DNA of 64,000 nt from Siphonodentalium dalli. Taxonomy: Eukaryota > Mollusca > Scaphopoda > Gadilida > Siphonodentaliidae. Positions 34,299 to 45,747 of the stretch are shown here, piece after piece; within the stretch, counting starts at the first letter, position 1; the number at the start of each line of letters is the position of its first letter. Position numbers and translations under genes: made by a program. The stretch lies in contig CP136061.1 in NCBI GenBank assembly GCA_032622095.1, positions 260,120,077 through 260,184,076 of the forward strand. The letters are read 5' to 3'. The notes beneath the pieces are model-generated. The model had not been told where the DNA came from. It was given only the letters and a program-made list of their open reading frames with translations, and did not search any database.

Positions 34299-36115
34299 AT
34301 ATTTATAGGATATTACTTTGTTGGCTTGTTATAGGCCGCACTCAGTCCAATCTAATTCCATATCAGTATGGCCGAAGGCTGATATGAGGTTACCGAGGGC
34401 CGATGTAGTCAAACACCAGTATGGCTGCAGGCTGATATGTGGTTACCGAGGGCTGATGTAATCTCACATCAGTATGGCTGAAGCCTGTAATCTCACATCA
34501 GTATGGCTGAAGGCTGTAATCTCACATCAGTATGGCTGAAGGCTGATATGAGGTTACCGAGGGCTGATGTTATCTCACATCAGTATGGCTGAAGGCTGAT
34601 ATGTGGTTACCGAGGGTTGATGTTATCTCACATCAGTATGGCTGAAGGCTGATATGTGGTTACCGAGGGCTGATGTAATCTCACATCAGTATGGCTGAAG
34701 GCTGTAATCTCACATCAGTATGGCTGAAGGCTGATATGTGGTTACCGAGGGCTGATGTAATCTCACATCAGTATGGCTGAAGGCTGTAATCTCACATCAG
34801 TATGGCTGAAGGCTGATATGAGGTTACCGAGGGCTGATGTTATCTCACATCAGTATGGCTGAAGGCTGATATGTGGTTACCGAGGGCTGATGTTATCTCA
34901 CATCAGTATGGCTGAAGGCTGATATGTGGTTACCGAGGGCTGATGTAATCTCACATCAGTATGGCTGAAGGCTGTAATCTCACATCAGTATGGCTGAAGG
35001 CTGATATGTGGTTACCGAGGGCTGATGTAATCTCACATCAGTATGGCTGAAGGCTGTAATCTCACATCAGTATGGCTGAAGGCTGATATGAGGTTACCGA
35101 GGGCTGATGTTATCTCACATCAGTATGGCTGAAGGCTGATATGTGGTTACCGAGGGCTGATGTTATCTCACATCAGTATGACTGAAGGTTGATATGTGGT
35201 TACCGAGGGCTGGTGTAATCTCACATCAGTATGGCTGAAGGCTGATATGTGGTTACCGAGGGCTGATGTAATCTCACATCAGTATGGCTGAAGCCTGTAA
35301 TCTCACATTAGTATGGCTGAAGGCTGATATGTGGTTACCGAGGGCTGGTGTAATCTCACATCAGTATGGCTGAAGGCTGATATGTGGTTACCGAGGGCTG
35401 ATGTAATCTAACATCAGTATGGCTGAAGGCTGTAATCTCACATCAGTATGGCTGAAGGCTGATATGAGGTTACCGAGGGCTGATGTTATCTCACATCAGT
35501 ATGGCTGAAGGCTGATATGTGGTTACCGAGGGCTGATGTAATCTCACATCAGTATGGCTGAAGCCTGTAATCTCACATTAGTATGGCTGAAGGCTGATAT
35601 GTGGTTACCGAGGGCTGATGTAATCTCACATCAGTATGGCTGAAGCCTGTAATCTCACATTAGTATGGCTGAAGGCTGATATGTGGTTACCGAGGGCTGG
35701 TGTAATCTCACATCAGTATGGCTGAAGGCTGATATGTGGTTACCGAGGGCTGATGTAATCTCACATCAGTGTGGCCGAAGGCTGATATGAGGTAACCGAG
35801 GGCTGATGTAATCTGATATGAGTATGGCTGAAGGCTGATATGTGGTTACCGAGGGCTGATGTAATCTCACATCAGTATGACTGAAGGCTGATATGTGGTT
35901 ACCGAGGGCTGATGTAATCTCATATGAGTATGGCTGAAGGCTGATATGAGGTTACCGAGGGTTGATGTAATCTCATATGAGTATGGCTGAAGGCTGTAAT
36001 AAATCAGTATGGCTGAAGGCTGTAATCTCACATCAGACATTCTGACATGAGGTGACCGATGGCTGATATCAGGCCTGTAATTCCAAACCAACAAAGTAAT
36101 ATCCTATTTAATAAA
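34299..36115. mobile_element. Satellite-bearing inverted-repeat element
   Basis: The left arm (about 34299-34337, containing taggatattactttgttgg) and the right arm (about 36071-36115) are reverse complements over about 40 bp, extending into a shared ttaYaggcc. Nearly all of the interior is the tandem array listed next. The pairing suggests a MITE whose interior was amplified into a satellite. No transposase is present. Confidence 0.72.
34370..36060 (+). repeat. 53-bp/29-bp composite satellite with 270-bp higher-order unit
   Basis: A 53-bp unit (ggctgatatgtggttaccga, then gggctgatgtaatctc, then acatcagtatggctgaa) alternates with a 29-bp short form lacking the ggttaccgaggg segment. In 34551-35091 the arrangement 53+53+53+29+53+29 repeats exactly every 270 bp (landmark gatatgagg at 34551, 34821 and 35091). 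Each unit contains the palindrome ctgatgt...acatcag. Units near both ends are more diverged. Confidence 0.95.
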
Positions 36116-36340
36116 GTGTTATGGCACTTTGTGATATTAGGGTCTCCGTCTTATATGAATATTTATAATAAATATGTGCATTGTCCCTTTTTCAAGTATG
36201 CATGGGGGTAGGAGTATGATTTCGGAACTGTGCACACATTTTACTGTGCACACATTTTACTGTGCACACATCTTCCTGTGCACACATTTTACTGTGCACA
36301 CATCACACACATTTTAGATTGCTTTATATGTGCGCCTCAC
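36116..36340. other. Intron sequence with 16-bp repeat
   Basis: Contains about four and a half copies of tgtgcacacattttac (36229-36303). It abuts the donor site of exon 1. Confidence 0.75.
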
Positions 36341-36544
36341 CTCATCAGTGTTAAAGTGGTGTCGACCTCCAACCATCTGGACTCCCTTGGTTTCCTCTCC
36401 CTTTGGATCTTCGGGCTTTTTATCTCTGCCAGGAATAGGAGGTGATGGTGGGTTGTCGCCCCAGTTGCCATCGTCCGCGTTAGATGAACCCACAAATGTC
36501 ACCACAGACAGACATATGTACAGTGTAAAGTGATACATCCTCAT
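36341..36544 (-). CDS. First coding exon of a putative secreted protein (signal peptide)
   Basis: Minus strand. The start ATG is at 36544 in aaacaATGA, with a second in-frame ATG two codons on. Residues 1-23 form a typical signal peptide (MRMYHFTLYICLSVVTFVGS, then SNA with likely cleavage before DD). The mature part is Asp/Gly/Pro-rich (DDGNWGDNPPSPPIPGRDKK) and then charged (GVQMVGGRHHFNTDE). The frame reaches a consensus donor (gatgag|gtgagg) at codon 68, phase 0, matching exon 2. Function and family are unknown. The protein is inferred to enter the secretory pathway. A partial duplicate of the 5' part lies at 38117-38209. Confidence 0.6.
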
Positions 36545-36608
36545 TGTTTAGTTCCGCAAATATCTCACCTGCAATTGTAACATATTTTCGTGCAAATAGG
36601 TTCATATT
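36516..36608 (-). repeat. 93-bp duplicated segment, copy 1 (start of exon 1 plus upstream)
   Basis: Covers the first nine or ten codons of exon 1 and about 64 bp upstream. It matches 38117-38209 in the same orientation with about six mismatches. The pair flanks the Helitron tandem. A different frame (IAGEIFAELNNEDVSLYTVH) is also open in both copies, so which frame, if any, was ancestral is uncertain. Confidence 0.85.
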
Positions 36609-36784
36609 AGTAGTATAGAATCCGGATGGATCTGTATTTAGGTGGGCGAGGATGTGGTGCAATGTGGTGTGAGAAAAAAATCGATAATGTTTTAATCTGT
36701 ATATATTAAAAACAGTAATTAAATAAGTAGCTATATAGATATATAGACACGTAGATATATAGATAACGGGTATAGGTGATGCAA

Positions 36785-37260
36785 TCTCATATATATTTTG
36801 AAGACCTCTGTCTGTCTGTTTGTATGTATGTTCGTCTGTCATTGATACAAATCTACGATTCTCGACCGATCGGGACGAAACTTGGTACGTGTGTGTAGTT
36901 TGACCAGGCGGTGGACGTTGTCGTATTGGCGACCCCGTGCGGCGCCCGTGCAGCGCATGCGCAGACGAGATCTCGGAAACGGGTGGAGCTATCGACTTGA
37001 AATTTGGTATGTGAATGTATCTTGCCCCGGATACGTATTTTATCAGGTATGCGCAGACGAGATCTCGGAAACGGGTGGAGCTATCGACTTGAAATTTGGT
37101 ATGTGAATGTATCTTTCCCCGGATACGAATTTTATCGGGTCACCGAGCCCGTGCGACGCCAGCTTCGCGCATGCGCAGACCAGATCTCGGAAACGGGTAG
37201 AGCTATCGACTTGAAATTTGGTTTTTGAATAGCCCGGACAACGTCGGACTCATCGGCTAG
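36785..37260 (+). mobile_element. Non-autonomous Helitron, tandem copy 1
   Basis: Starts TCTCATATATATTTTG after host A (36784) and ends CTAG at 37257-37260. The terminal hairpin is agcccgg/acgtcggact about seven bases before the end. The interior has a (tctg)n-type microsatellite, the shared cgaccgatcgggacgaaact block and partial duplications of gagatctcggaaacgggt. There is no Rep/helicase gene. The next Helitron begins at the very next base. Confidence 0.88.
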
Positions 37261-37805
37261 TCTCATATATATTTTGAAGACCTTTGTTTGTCTGTATGTT
37301 TGTATGTCATTTATACAAATCTACGATTCTCGACCGATCGGGACGAAACTTGGTACGTGTGTGTAGTTTGACCAGGCGGTCGTCGTTGTCGTAATGGCGA
37401 GCCCGTGCGATTCCCGTGCAGCGCATGCGCAGACGAGATCTCAGAAACTGGTGGAGCTATCGACTTGAAATTTGCTATGTGAATGTATCTTGCCCCGGAT
37501 ACGAATTTTATCGGGTCGCCGAGCCCGTGCGACGCCAGCTTCGCGCATGCGCAGACGAGATCTCGGAAACGGGTGGAGCTATCGACTTGAAATTTGGTAT
37601 GTGAATGTATCTTGCCCCGGATACGAATTTTATCGGGTCGCCGGGCCCGTGCGACGCCAGCTTCGCGCATGCGCAGACCAGATCTCGGAAACGGGTAGAG
37701 CTATCGACTAGAAATTTGGTTTTTGAATAGCCCGGACAACGTCGGGCTCATCGACTTGAAATTTGGTTTTTGAATAGCCCGGACAACGTCGGGCTCATCG
37801 GGTAG
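37261..37805 (+). mobile_element. Non-autonomous Helitron, tandem copy 2
   Basis: Begins TCTCATATATATTTTG immediately after CTAG of copy 1. It ends with two successive hairpin modules (agcccggacaacgtcgggct) and a terminal GTAG before T, one base off the CTAG rule. Internal ~117-bp direct repeats carry gagatctcggaaacgggt and cttgaaatttgg. The head-to-tail junction has no spacer. Confidence 0.86.
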
Positions 37806-39954
37806 TTACTTATAATTTGGGTAGTTTACCTTCGACAAGTCCACTAATTTTATTGATTCCCTTCGAATGAAAATGAACCGATCTAAAGTGATAACTCTAA
37901 TTATTGATTCTTCCATCGGTTGTGTGTGTGCTCTCGCATTAGTGAACCGGTGGTGGTGGTGGTGTTAGGGGAATCAACGAGTTCAATGCTTTTAGCGCTC
38001 AATCAATCTAATTATTCTCTCGCCGGAATTTTTTTCTTTTTAGATTTTTAATGAAAATTATCTGTACGCGAGTCAGGTGGGTTTTAACGCGTTCGCTGTT
38101 GAGATTCTGTTTACCGATGTACAGTGTATAGTGATACATCCTCATTGTTTAGTTCCGCAAATATCTCACCTGCAATTTCAACATATTTACTTGCAAATAG
38201 GTTCCTATTGAACCTAAATATTCGCACAGTTCATAATGAGCCAGTATGTTGATGTAAACAATCGTCGCATCGGTGCTATACTTTTCTATATCCATTTTTA
38301 GTTTTGTTGTTAGAAACTCGATTTGAAAATTTGACCACCTGGTTTTCGTATATGTCTGCTTTATGTTCACCTTATGTTGTTTTCATTTTATATTAGGAAA
38401 CGAAAACAAATTGTCTTGGTTTAAATTTCAGTATTATTCTTGTAATTCGTTGACATATGTTTGGAGATTTTTGCTAAACAAATTAGCTTTGTTCGTGAGT
38501 GCTAAAGTGGTTTTCAGGTTTTTAAATCATTCCAAAGTACAAACATCGCACAATAGATCATTTGCTATGTTATTTTAACCTAGTAATTTAGCTAGAATTA
38601 AGATATTAACATATAAGTGTACGAAAGTACTATTTTCAGTCAGGCATATTGATGGCCATTAGTTCCCATTGCTTACTAGTGTAGATTCGAGATATAATAT
38701 AATAGCACTAAAATTTATGCGATCACGGGGTAGAAAATAAATAAATTAATTGTTCCACAGTGGAGATATAACACTACAGTACTGACATAAAATCTAATTC
38801 TGGAGATGGAACATATTTGTATAGCCTCTAATTCATATATGGTATATGTTATACTCAATATCTTGTGTTTTTCGGACATAGAATACCGCGTCGAATCGAA
38901 CGGTACCGTTGTCTCATCTTCCCGCCAAAATGGATATAGAACATTTAGCACCTAGGCGACGATATTTGATTCGAATCCTAAAACATGTAACATGAATGAA
39001 CATTTGACAATATAGTATAGATAGGTGATTTGGACAGGGGATTAAACAACAAGCCCAGTGTATTTTATTAAGTTTGCTCCATCCTGTTCTCCTAACACTT
39101 AGCTCAAATTGAACTTATTTTAAAAACACAAATAGCCCCATACATATTGTCATTATTGGAATCCGAAATACGCTCCACGTGAACCGCATTACTTACCAGA
39201 TGTACGCTCAATATAATTAGTAGTGGCTGAGAAAACTAAAGATGGAATAATTCTGACTATGTTAGTTACACATAGCTTATTCATTCTTGTTTCATGATCC
39301 GGTTGTTGCATATGGAATTTCTGGGGGAAATGAAACTTTGTGATTATTCCTCACCTACGCTACGTAATTGTTGGTAACTTTTTGCCATTGTGCTCACATG
39401 GAAACTCACATAATGCACTGCAATTAAGATACCAGTGTATCGGTTGTCAATATTTTCCAGATATCAATGCAATATTGTTTAAAATAACGTAAATATTATG
39501 CACATGAATCGTGTGACGTCATCACGTGATTCTTTCATCTAGGGTGCAGTATTTATCTTTGATTTATCACATAAACTAGAGTGATGCTTCAATCCACAGT
39601 TCCAACAACGGAAGTTTGAACTACACATTGACACGTGATGAAAGGCAATTTTGACACAGCCTATGGCACTCAATAATTTCTAGTCGATCATCGAAACTAC
39701 ACACATTAGTACAACTTAGAGGGCGATGTGTTTTTGATTGACAGTAGACATAAAAGTGTTTGTTTCTCTGAATGCCACGAATTTAGTGGCCACCGGCATT
39801 ATCGTGTGGTGAATTTCCAGAAGTTGTGATCATCATAGAAACCGATGGCACTTATGAATTTTCGTAACTGCCAGCTCTAAGAATTTCAAATTATTTACGA
39901 GAATTTCACTGAGTCTGAATTGTCTATTCCCATACTGACGAACGATGGTACTAC
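37806..39954. other. Mostly anonymous stretch with a partial exon duplicate
   Basis: 38117-38209 (minus) is the second copy of the exon 1 segment. After its tenth codon the frame continues into unrelated residues without a signal peptide, so it is a truncated, non-functional duplicate. A B-box-like gattcgaatcc at 38967 lacks a correctly spaced A box. The rest shows nothing recognisable. Confidence 0.5.
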
Positions 39955-42075
39955 ACTCTTTAAACAATAGGTACCCTGGAGTACCTACGTATGTACTAGG
40001 TTTTGTCCCAGGGGGAGTACCTAATTGTTGGTACACTAGAGTACCTACCAAATATTTAGGTATTCTGGAGTACCTATATATAGGTTCTCTGGAGTACCTA
40101 TATATTTAAGTTCTCTGTAATACCAATATTTAGGTATTCTGGAGTACCTATATTTAGGTTCTGTGGAGAACCTATCTGGGCATTATGCATATAATACGCA
40201 CCCCGTCTTTATGTCACCGATCACATGACGCACACGCTTTCTTGACATGCCCATTATATTATCTGAAGTACCAAATATCAAGACATTTAAGTACTATTCA
40301 CAGTACCTAGCAATTTGGTACCTCAGAGGTACTATGTGGAGAACCTTCCCAGATACCAAGCACTCAAAATTACGAAAAATGGCCGACGGCAAATTTAACA
40401 ATGTGGCATGTTAGATTACAAATAATGCTACGGCGTTTAAATATCGAATTAAGTACAAAACCACGATCGAGTTTCTTCTAGAACATGTTATCAGTTACAT
40501 GGACTCCCTTGCATAGTGCAAAATGAAATAATCCGAATTATACATGTATTAATTTTATTATTATAGAACCTTGATCGCGTTTTTGTACTTAATTCAAGGT
40601 TTAATATCTCGATTTCAGGATTTCCCTGAACTGTTCCCTGCATGTGGAGTAAAATTGGTCTGAATGTCTAAAATAATCGGCAAAATTTCTTAATTTGTGT
40701 GCAATAATATTAAAGTAAACATTATAAATCAAACATCTTAAACAGGTCTGGATGAAACACCAAATAACACCGCTAATGACCGCAGTTGTACCGCCATTCA
40801 ACCACAGTCAACCATTTTCTTATATGGCATAACATATCGCCCAGTTGTGGAGTTCTTTTGAATGAAACGACGGTGATGCTGTGATATTGTTGTGAAATAT
40901 GTATGGAATGACGGATAATCTTGGAGACACGGATCCAATTCTGTGACACACATTATCACTGAATCCGTCATAAGCTTTTATTAGAAGTTGACTTTGTTCA
41001 CTGTAACGTACTGCAGCTATGTCTAATTAATCGTCCCCTTTAACAAGGTTGTGGGGCGTTAATGACACCGGTTATACCATACCGCCGTTCAATCATGGTC
41101 AAGTGGTTGACATGTGGCAAACGTGGGTAATCTTTCTACGGTATTAGTAATAATATTTTGCGACCAGTGTATTAATTTTTCACATGGCCACCTTACACCA
41201 AGTACAGCTTTTGTAAGCGCCATGCACCGTGTTAACTATACATAAAATAGTATTTCCATTAATAATTTGTTTACGGTTTAATCAACATTCGAAATTGGTA
41301 TCTGACCGACATTCGCAACTGCATCATCAATGCAGTGTCAAGCCATGCCAGAAATATACACTCTGTGGTGGTTATAATGCTGACTTTAAAATGGTACGAA
41401 GGTCGGCCATGGTAGGATTGATCATGATTAATAGCATCAACGCGGTCGAGTAACGCGGTAAAATCGGTGGTCAATGTCATTAAGGGGGGATCAATTAGAG
41501 CATATCATTATACATACATGTACATGTAGACCATTCCAATCAGAACATGTGTAGCTATCATTCTGAACGATTCGGTCATTTCCGATTTTGTTAGGAAATA
41601 ACCTCTTCCATAAGTGTAACACCAACAGCATTGGCTTGGACAGCTGTTGGAATGTTGTGAACAGTGACAGTCGAATTAACAACTCGAAAATATCAACATC
41701 GATCGGTTTTTGCAGTTTAACAAAACTTCTCCGATTCACATTCAAACCCAAATCAAACAGTGATGACATTATTCCAGAACATCTAAAGTACAAGAAGTAA
41801 CATATTTGATCCAATTTCGCCAAATTTGGCCAAAATAAATTCATTTTTAATTTCAATTTTCACGCCTTCGTTGTAACTGGCAACACGGCACTCGACAACG
41901 ACACACGGGACGGTCTCACCCAATCAGATTGGAGCCAACGATTAGGTTCTCTGTGTAGGTTCTCTGTTGAACCTATCATCTACAGGTTCTACAGCGTTAA
42001 ACAGGTTCTAAAGGAATATATTAGCGTGTTGTTAGGTATTAATGGGCTATAGGTTCTATGGAGTGCCTAAATAAA
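39955..42075 (+). mobile_element. Foldback element of GGTACTC/GAGTACC palindromes, copy 1
   Basis: The left end (39955-40180) is a run of palindromic words of the type taggta(c/t)tctggagtacct, separated by short AT spacers. The right end (41940-42075) has related taggttctctg / gtgcctaaat words. The interior has inverted segments around ttgtacttaattc (40448 and 40585) and the words ggcagctaatg/cgacggcaaatttaa. Most of 39955-40680 is found in reverse orientation at 61210-62300. No transposase frame is seen. The outer limits are approximate. Confidence 0.6.
41418..41610 (+). repeat. Dispersed repeat R2, copy 1
   Basis: Same orientation as 54309-54525. Shared words are ttgatcatg(a/g)ttaatagcat, ggtggtcaatgtcattaagg, tacatacatgtacatgtaga and gctatcattctgaa. 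Minus-strand frames of both copies are partly open (LHVHVCI, LNDIDHR). The type is unknown, possibly part of a larger non-autonomous element. Confidence 0.82.
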
Positions 42076-42645
42076 TTGCTTTATTTAAGAGCGTACGTCT
42101 ACGTATAGCTGGGGGTAATTTATGCATGATTGCACTTGTCAGCATATCATTATCATTCGTAACTGAAAAATACATCTTAGTTCTTATGTTACGATCATAG
42201 TTTTGATGAAATGTAAATCCTCAATGCATAAAGTGATAGACAATACTTATGAAACTTTGCAGTTTGCAGAGGATCAAGGTTGTTATCTTCCACGTAGAAT
42301 TTAATCCGGAAAAGGCTGCGCACGGGTAATGTGTTCGCCTTTCACTAACTACTGTATAAATAATAGCTGTAAATAAAAAACGATACTAGTAATAGCTGAT
42401 AAGCCAACCCGTCACTATTCAGTTATGAGTAATACTAATTTCGACCATTCTAAAACATGAATCGGCATGCCCTTTTAAGCCATAAACAGAATAAAGCTAC
42501 ATGTTTCACAGTTAAAACTCAAATTTATGTACATGTAAAAGTTAAATATCTTAATAGCATACTTTTTGGTAACATGTATTGCGTGACATTGTCCAGTCAC
42601 TTGTAAACACAGTTTTAACAGGTGAATCCGTACATCATGACAATA
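42076..42645. other. Anonymous spacer
   Basis: I see nothing recognisable. Confidence 0.4.
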
Positions 42646-43151
42646 CAGTACCAGTCAGAAGAAGTAGTATTTTAGGCGCACCTTTATTGTGATATTGAGC
42701 CTGCTTTACTTAGAAAAAGGCGTGATTATAGCACAACACCAAAAATCTGTCGCGCTTATTATTGCAATATTGAACGCAAACTATTGCGATACTAAGCGCG
42801 CTAAATTTCATACAGATCTGATAGTGTTATATTTATATTAGATAAATACTGTGCATATAGTGTACATATAGTGTACATATAGTGTACATATAGCATTTAC
42901 AACTATAATTATATACATATCTAAAACATTGTCTCTATTTATACAATAACGAATATAGAGGAAGCAATAATTTGATTTAAATGTCACAATTTTGATCGCA
43001 ATATTAAGCGCAAAATATTGAGATATTAAGCGCAAAATATTGCAATAATATCACAAGCGACATGCTTATAAGCTTTTCCACTTGCAATATTATTGCGATA
43101 TTGGGCGTGAAAATAGCGCGCTTAATATACCACTTCTTTTGACTGGTACTG
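42646..43151. mobile_element. Tc1/mariner-type MITE, 506 bp
   Basis: Terminal inverted repeats start CAGTACCAGTCA(A/G)AAGAAGT and extend about 40 bp, flanked on each side by TA (42644-42645 and 43152-43153). That is the target and end sequence of the Tc1/mariner superfamily. The interior is AT-rich with repeated gcgatattgagcgcaaa-type words in both orientations, plus a short (tagtgtacata)n run at 42852-42893. It has no transposase, so it would need one in trans. Confidence 0.9.
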
Positions 43152-44238
43152 TATATCAATTACAGCTAGTTGGGATTGGAACCTTCAAGACAACAGCAGA
43201 TCCAATAATAACTGTGCGCAATGACTTGGTGACAATGTTCTCCTGTAGTTGCACATTTTCCATGAAATTTTAAAACATGATGCATCAAACTGTATACTGG
43301 TATCACAACCACTTAGTATCAATATCAGTGAGTCAGCCAAAGATAGTTTGATATGAACACCCAACCAATAGTGTAAACCCGGTAAATTGTCGTAATAACT
43401 TGACGATAACATGCGAATGATGACAATGTCTCATATCCACACGTTTCAATGAAAATTGATGAACACAGGATGAATTGGTCCGCGTAATTGTAAAGTTGGA
43501 ATTGTAGATATGTGATCATCCGTCACTGCGCGGCGTCAGTTCATTGTTTACGGTGTTGTTGACACTGAAGCTATTGTGAATTAAACTGGTGCATGTACAT
43601 GTATATCATCTCTTGTAAATGTACATGCATGTGCTTTGAAACAATCAGATTCAGAACACTGTCAACTGGATTGTCAACATTCTAATAGTAATAGCTGCTC
43701 GGTGGGTCGTTGTTATTATTATTGTCACTATTGGTTGACATCGAAGCTTGTGTTAATTGTACCTATATCCTCTTGTGTCAGTAAATGTGCCAGTGTTTTG
43801 ATACTAAGTCACAATACTGTCAATTTCAACATCATCACCGAGTCGAATGAAGTCAGACCCCTGATCGTGCCATGAATCGATTGGCGTGAATCTCTGCTCT
43901 CTAATTTAGTGAATATTGTCAATGATTAAGCCGATTTTCACAGAACTGAAACTTGTCCGGTTAACACAGGAACCGAAATCAGACCGTCTTAACAACTGTC
44001 CACAATGGAAAAGGTAACAGTTTCCCCAAAAACAATAATTTGCGATTAAATATGCAACGCCAAATAAAAATGGCGAAAAAATGATCTTAGTGCTAAAGCG
44101 GAAACTTAACCCAGGAATGAGAATTACGTACTCATCAATATACGTACCGACCCGATTAACACAGAATGAATGCCGATATTATATACATATTAAATATCAG
44201 AAGAGTAAGATTCAGTCATACTAGTCATTGCCGTATAT
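43152..44238. other. Anonymous spacer
   Basis: A 79-codon plus frame (43636-43875) has no recognisable motif. No repeats stand out. Confidence 0.4.
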
Positions 44239-44696
44239 GTGACCCGCCATATCAAATCCAGTCGGAAGTCGGGATTTTTTTTACCCTGTGCCAATGCATT
44301 CTCTTATATATGCGAGTCGACCATAGGTCGCCTCGCATATATAAGAGAATGCATTGGCCTAACAATTTTTACAATTTTAATAATTTGTTCTTGTATTCTT
44401 TAACAATTTTATAATTTCACCCATACAGAGCCCCCGACATACATGAGCAGACGACACTCTTCTATATGCTTCTATATGTGTGTGGGGCTCCCTGCAGGGT
44501 AATGGATGTTTTTTTTATTTTATGTCCTAAAAATTGTAAGAAACATTTATTTAAAAAACATGATAAAAAATTGTTAGGCCAATGCATTCTCTTATATATG
44601 CGAGGCGACCTATAGTCGACTCGCATATATAAGAGAATGCATTGGCACCGGGTAAAAAAATCACGACTTCCGACTGGATTTGATATGGCGGGTCAC
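44239..44696 (+). mobile_element. Hairpin MITE, family A, complete 458-bp copy
   Basis: Identical length and architecture to 17716-18173: gtgacccgccatatcaaatc ends, a ~66-bp palindromic hairpin inside each end, and the catgagcagacgacactc centre. The flanks share atat (44235-44238 and 44697-44700). The left hairpin is nearly perfect over its whole length. Confidence 0.93.
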
Positions 44697-45320
44697 ATAT
44701 AATATGGTCGCCGATAAATATACTATTGAATTTTGACGGCATGACTTTGAATCACGAAAATATTTAATTTAGACAATTGTCATGGGTGCGTAAAATAACG
44801 GTAAAACACTGTCGAACCGATGAAACGGTATGGGACCGTCGATTATGACGGCCCGAAACCGTCGGACCGACAGTAATTTCTAACAGTGTAGGTATGTGTG
44901 AGTACTAGTTATTATCCGTCGCCCCAGGTGTAAGTATGGCTAAGAGCATATTCAAATTCAAATTCAAATAGTTTGATTGCCTTCGCTAAGAAATGACATA
45001 TAAGACAGAATACAATTAACCCAACATAATATAACTCACGCACGCCCAATCGTAACGATCACACCACGCATCCTGACTTTCCAAAATGATCTGGGTCCCA
45101 ACTGACTATCCTTTCCAGTGTCGGTTTGCGACACAAGTGCAGAGAGCGACCAATTAGGCCACACCTAGACTGTTCGACGACATAATGGAATAAAACTAAC
45201 GGATATATTAAGTAGATATGCCTCACCATTATACATAAATTGTTATCCGCATGTTGACAGGGGATATGTATTTTATTATTTTAACCTGCTCTGTCTCTGT
45301 AGCATATATTTTGGATGAGA
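44697..45320. other. Spacer between MITE copies
   Basis: Includes a short (attcaa)n run at 44948-44970 and a gaccgtcg/cgacggt-rich patch at 44810-44890. No gene is seen. Confidence 0.4.
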
Positions 45321-45747
45321 GACAATGTATTCTCTTACATATGCGAGTCCGCCATAGGTCCCCTCGCATATATAAGAGAATGCATTGGCATAACAACTTT
45401 TTATCATTTGTTATAAATATTTCTGACATCATTTTATCATTTGTTCTTACAATCTATAACAATTTTCATAAATGTTGATCAATGTTTATCAGTTTTTCTT
45501 ACATTATTTAACAATTTTTATCATTTTCATAATTTGTTCTTACATTATATAACAATTTTTATAAATTTTTTTAATCATTAGTTCTTACATTGTTTGAAAA
45601 TTGTTTTATCCTTTTTTCCTTTTGTCTTACATTTGTTATCAATTATAAACAAATATATAAAAATTTGCTAGGCTAAAGCATTCTCTTATATATGCAAGGC
45701 GAACAATGGTCGACTCACATATATAAGACAATGCATTGGCACAGGGT
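45321..45747 (+). mobile_element. Hairpin MITE, family A, diverged copy
   Basis: Both hairpins are present but decayed (gtattctcttacatatgcga at the left, caaggcgaacaatggtcgac at the right). The centre is replaced by repeated ttttatcattt / gttcttaca(a/t) AT-rich words. The outer gtgacccgcc repeats are gone. It is the most diverged of the five copies. Confidence 0.8.

Noticed and set aside
38940-38980. Second tRNA or SINE head at a gattcgaatcc box B
   Set aside because: No box A at the right distance and no tRNA-like folding.
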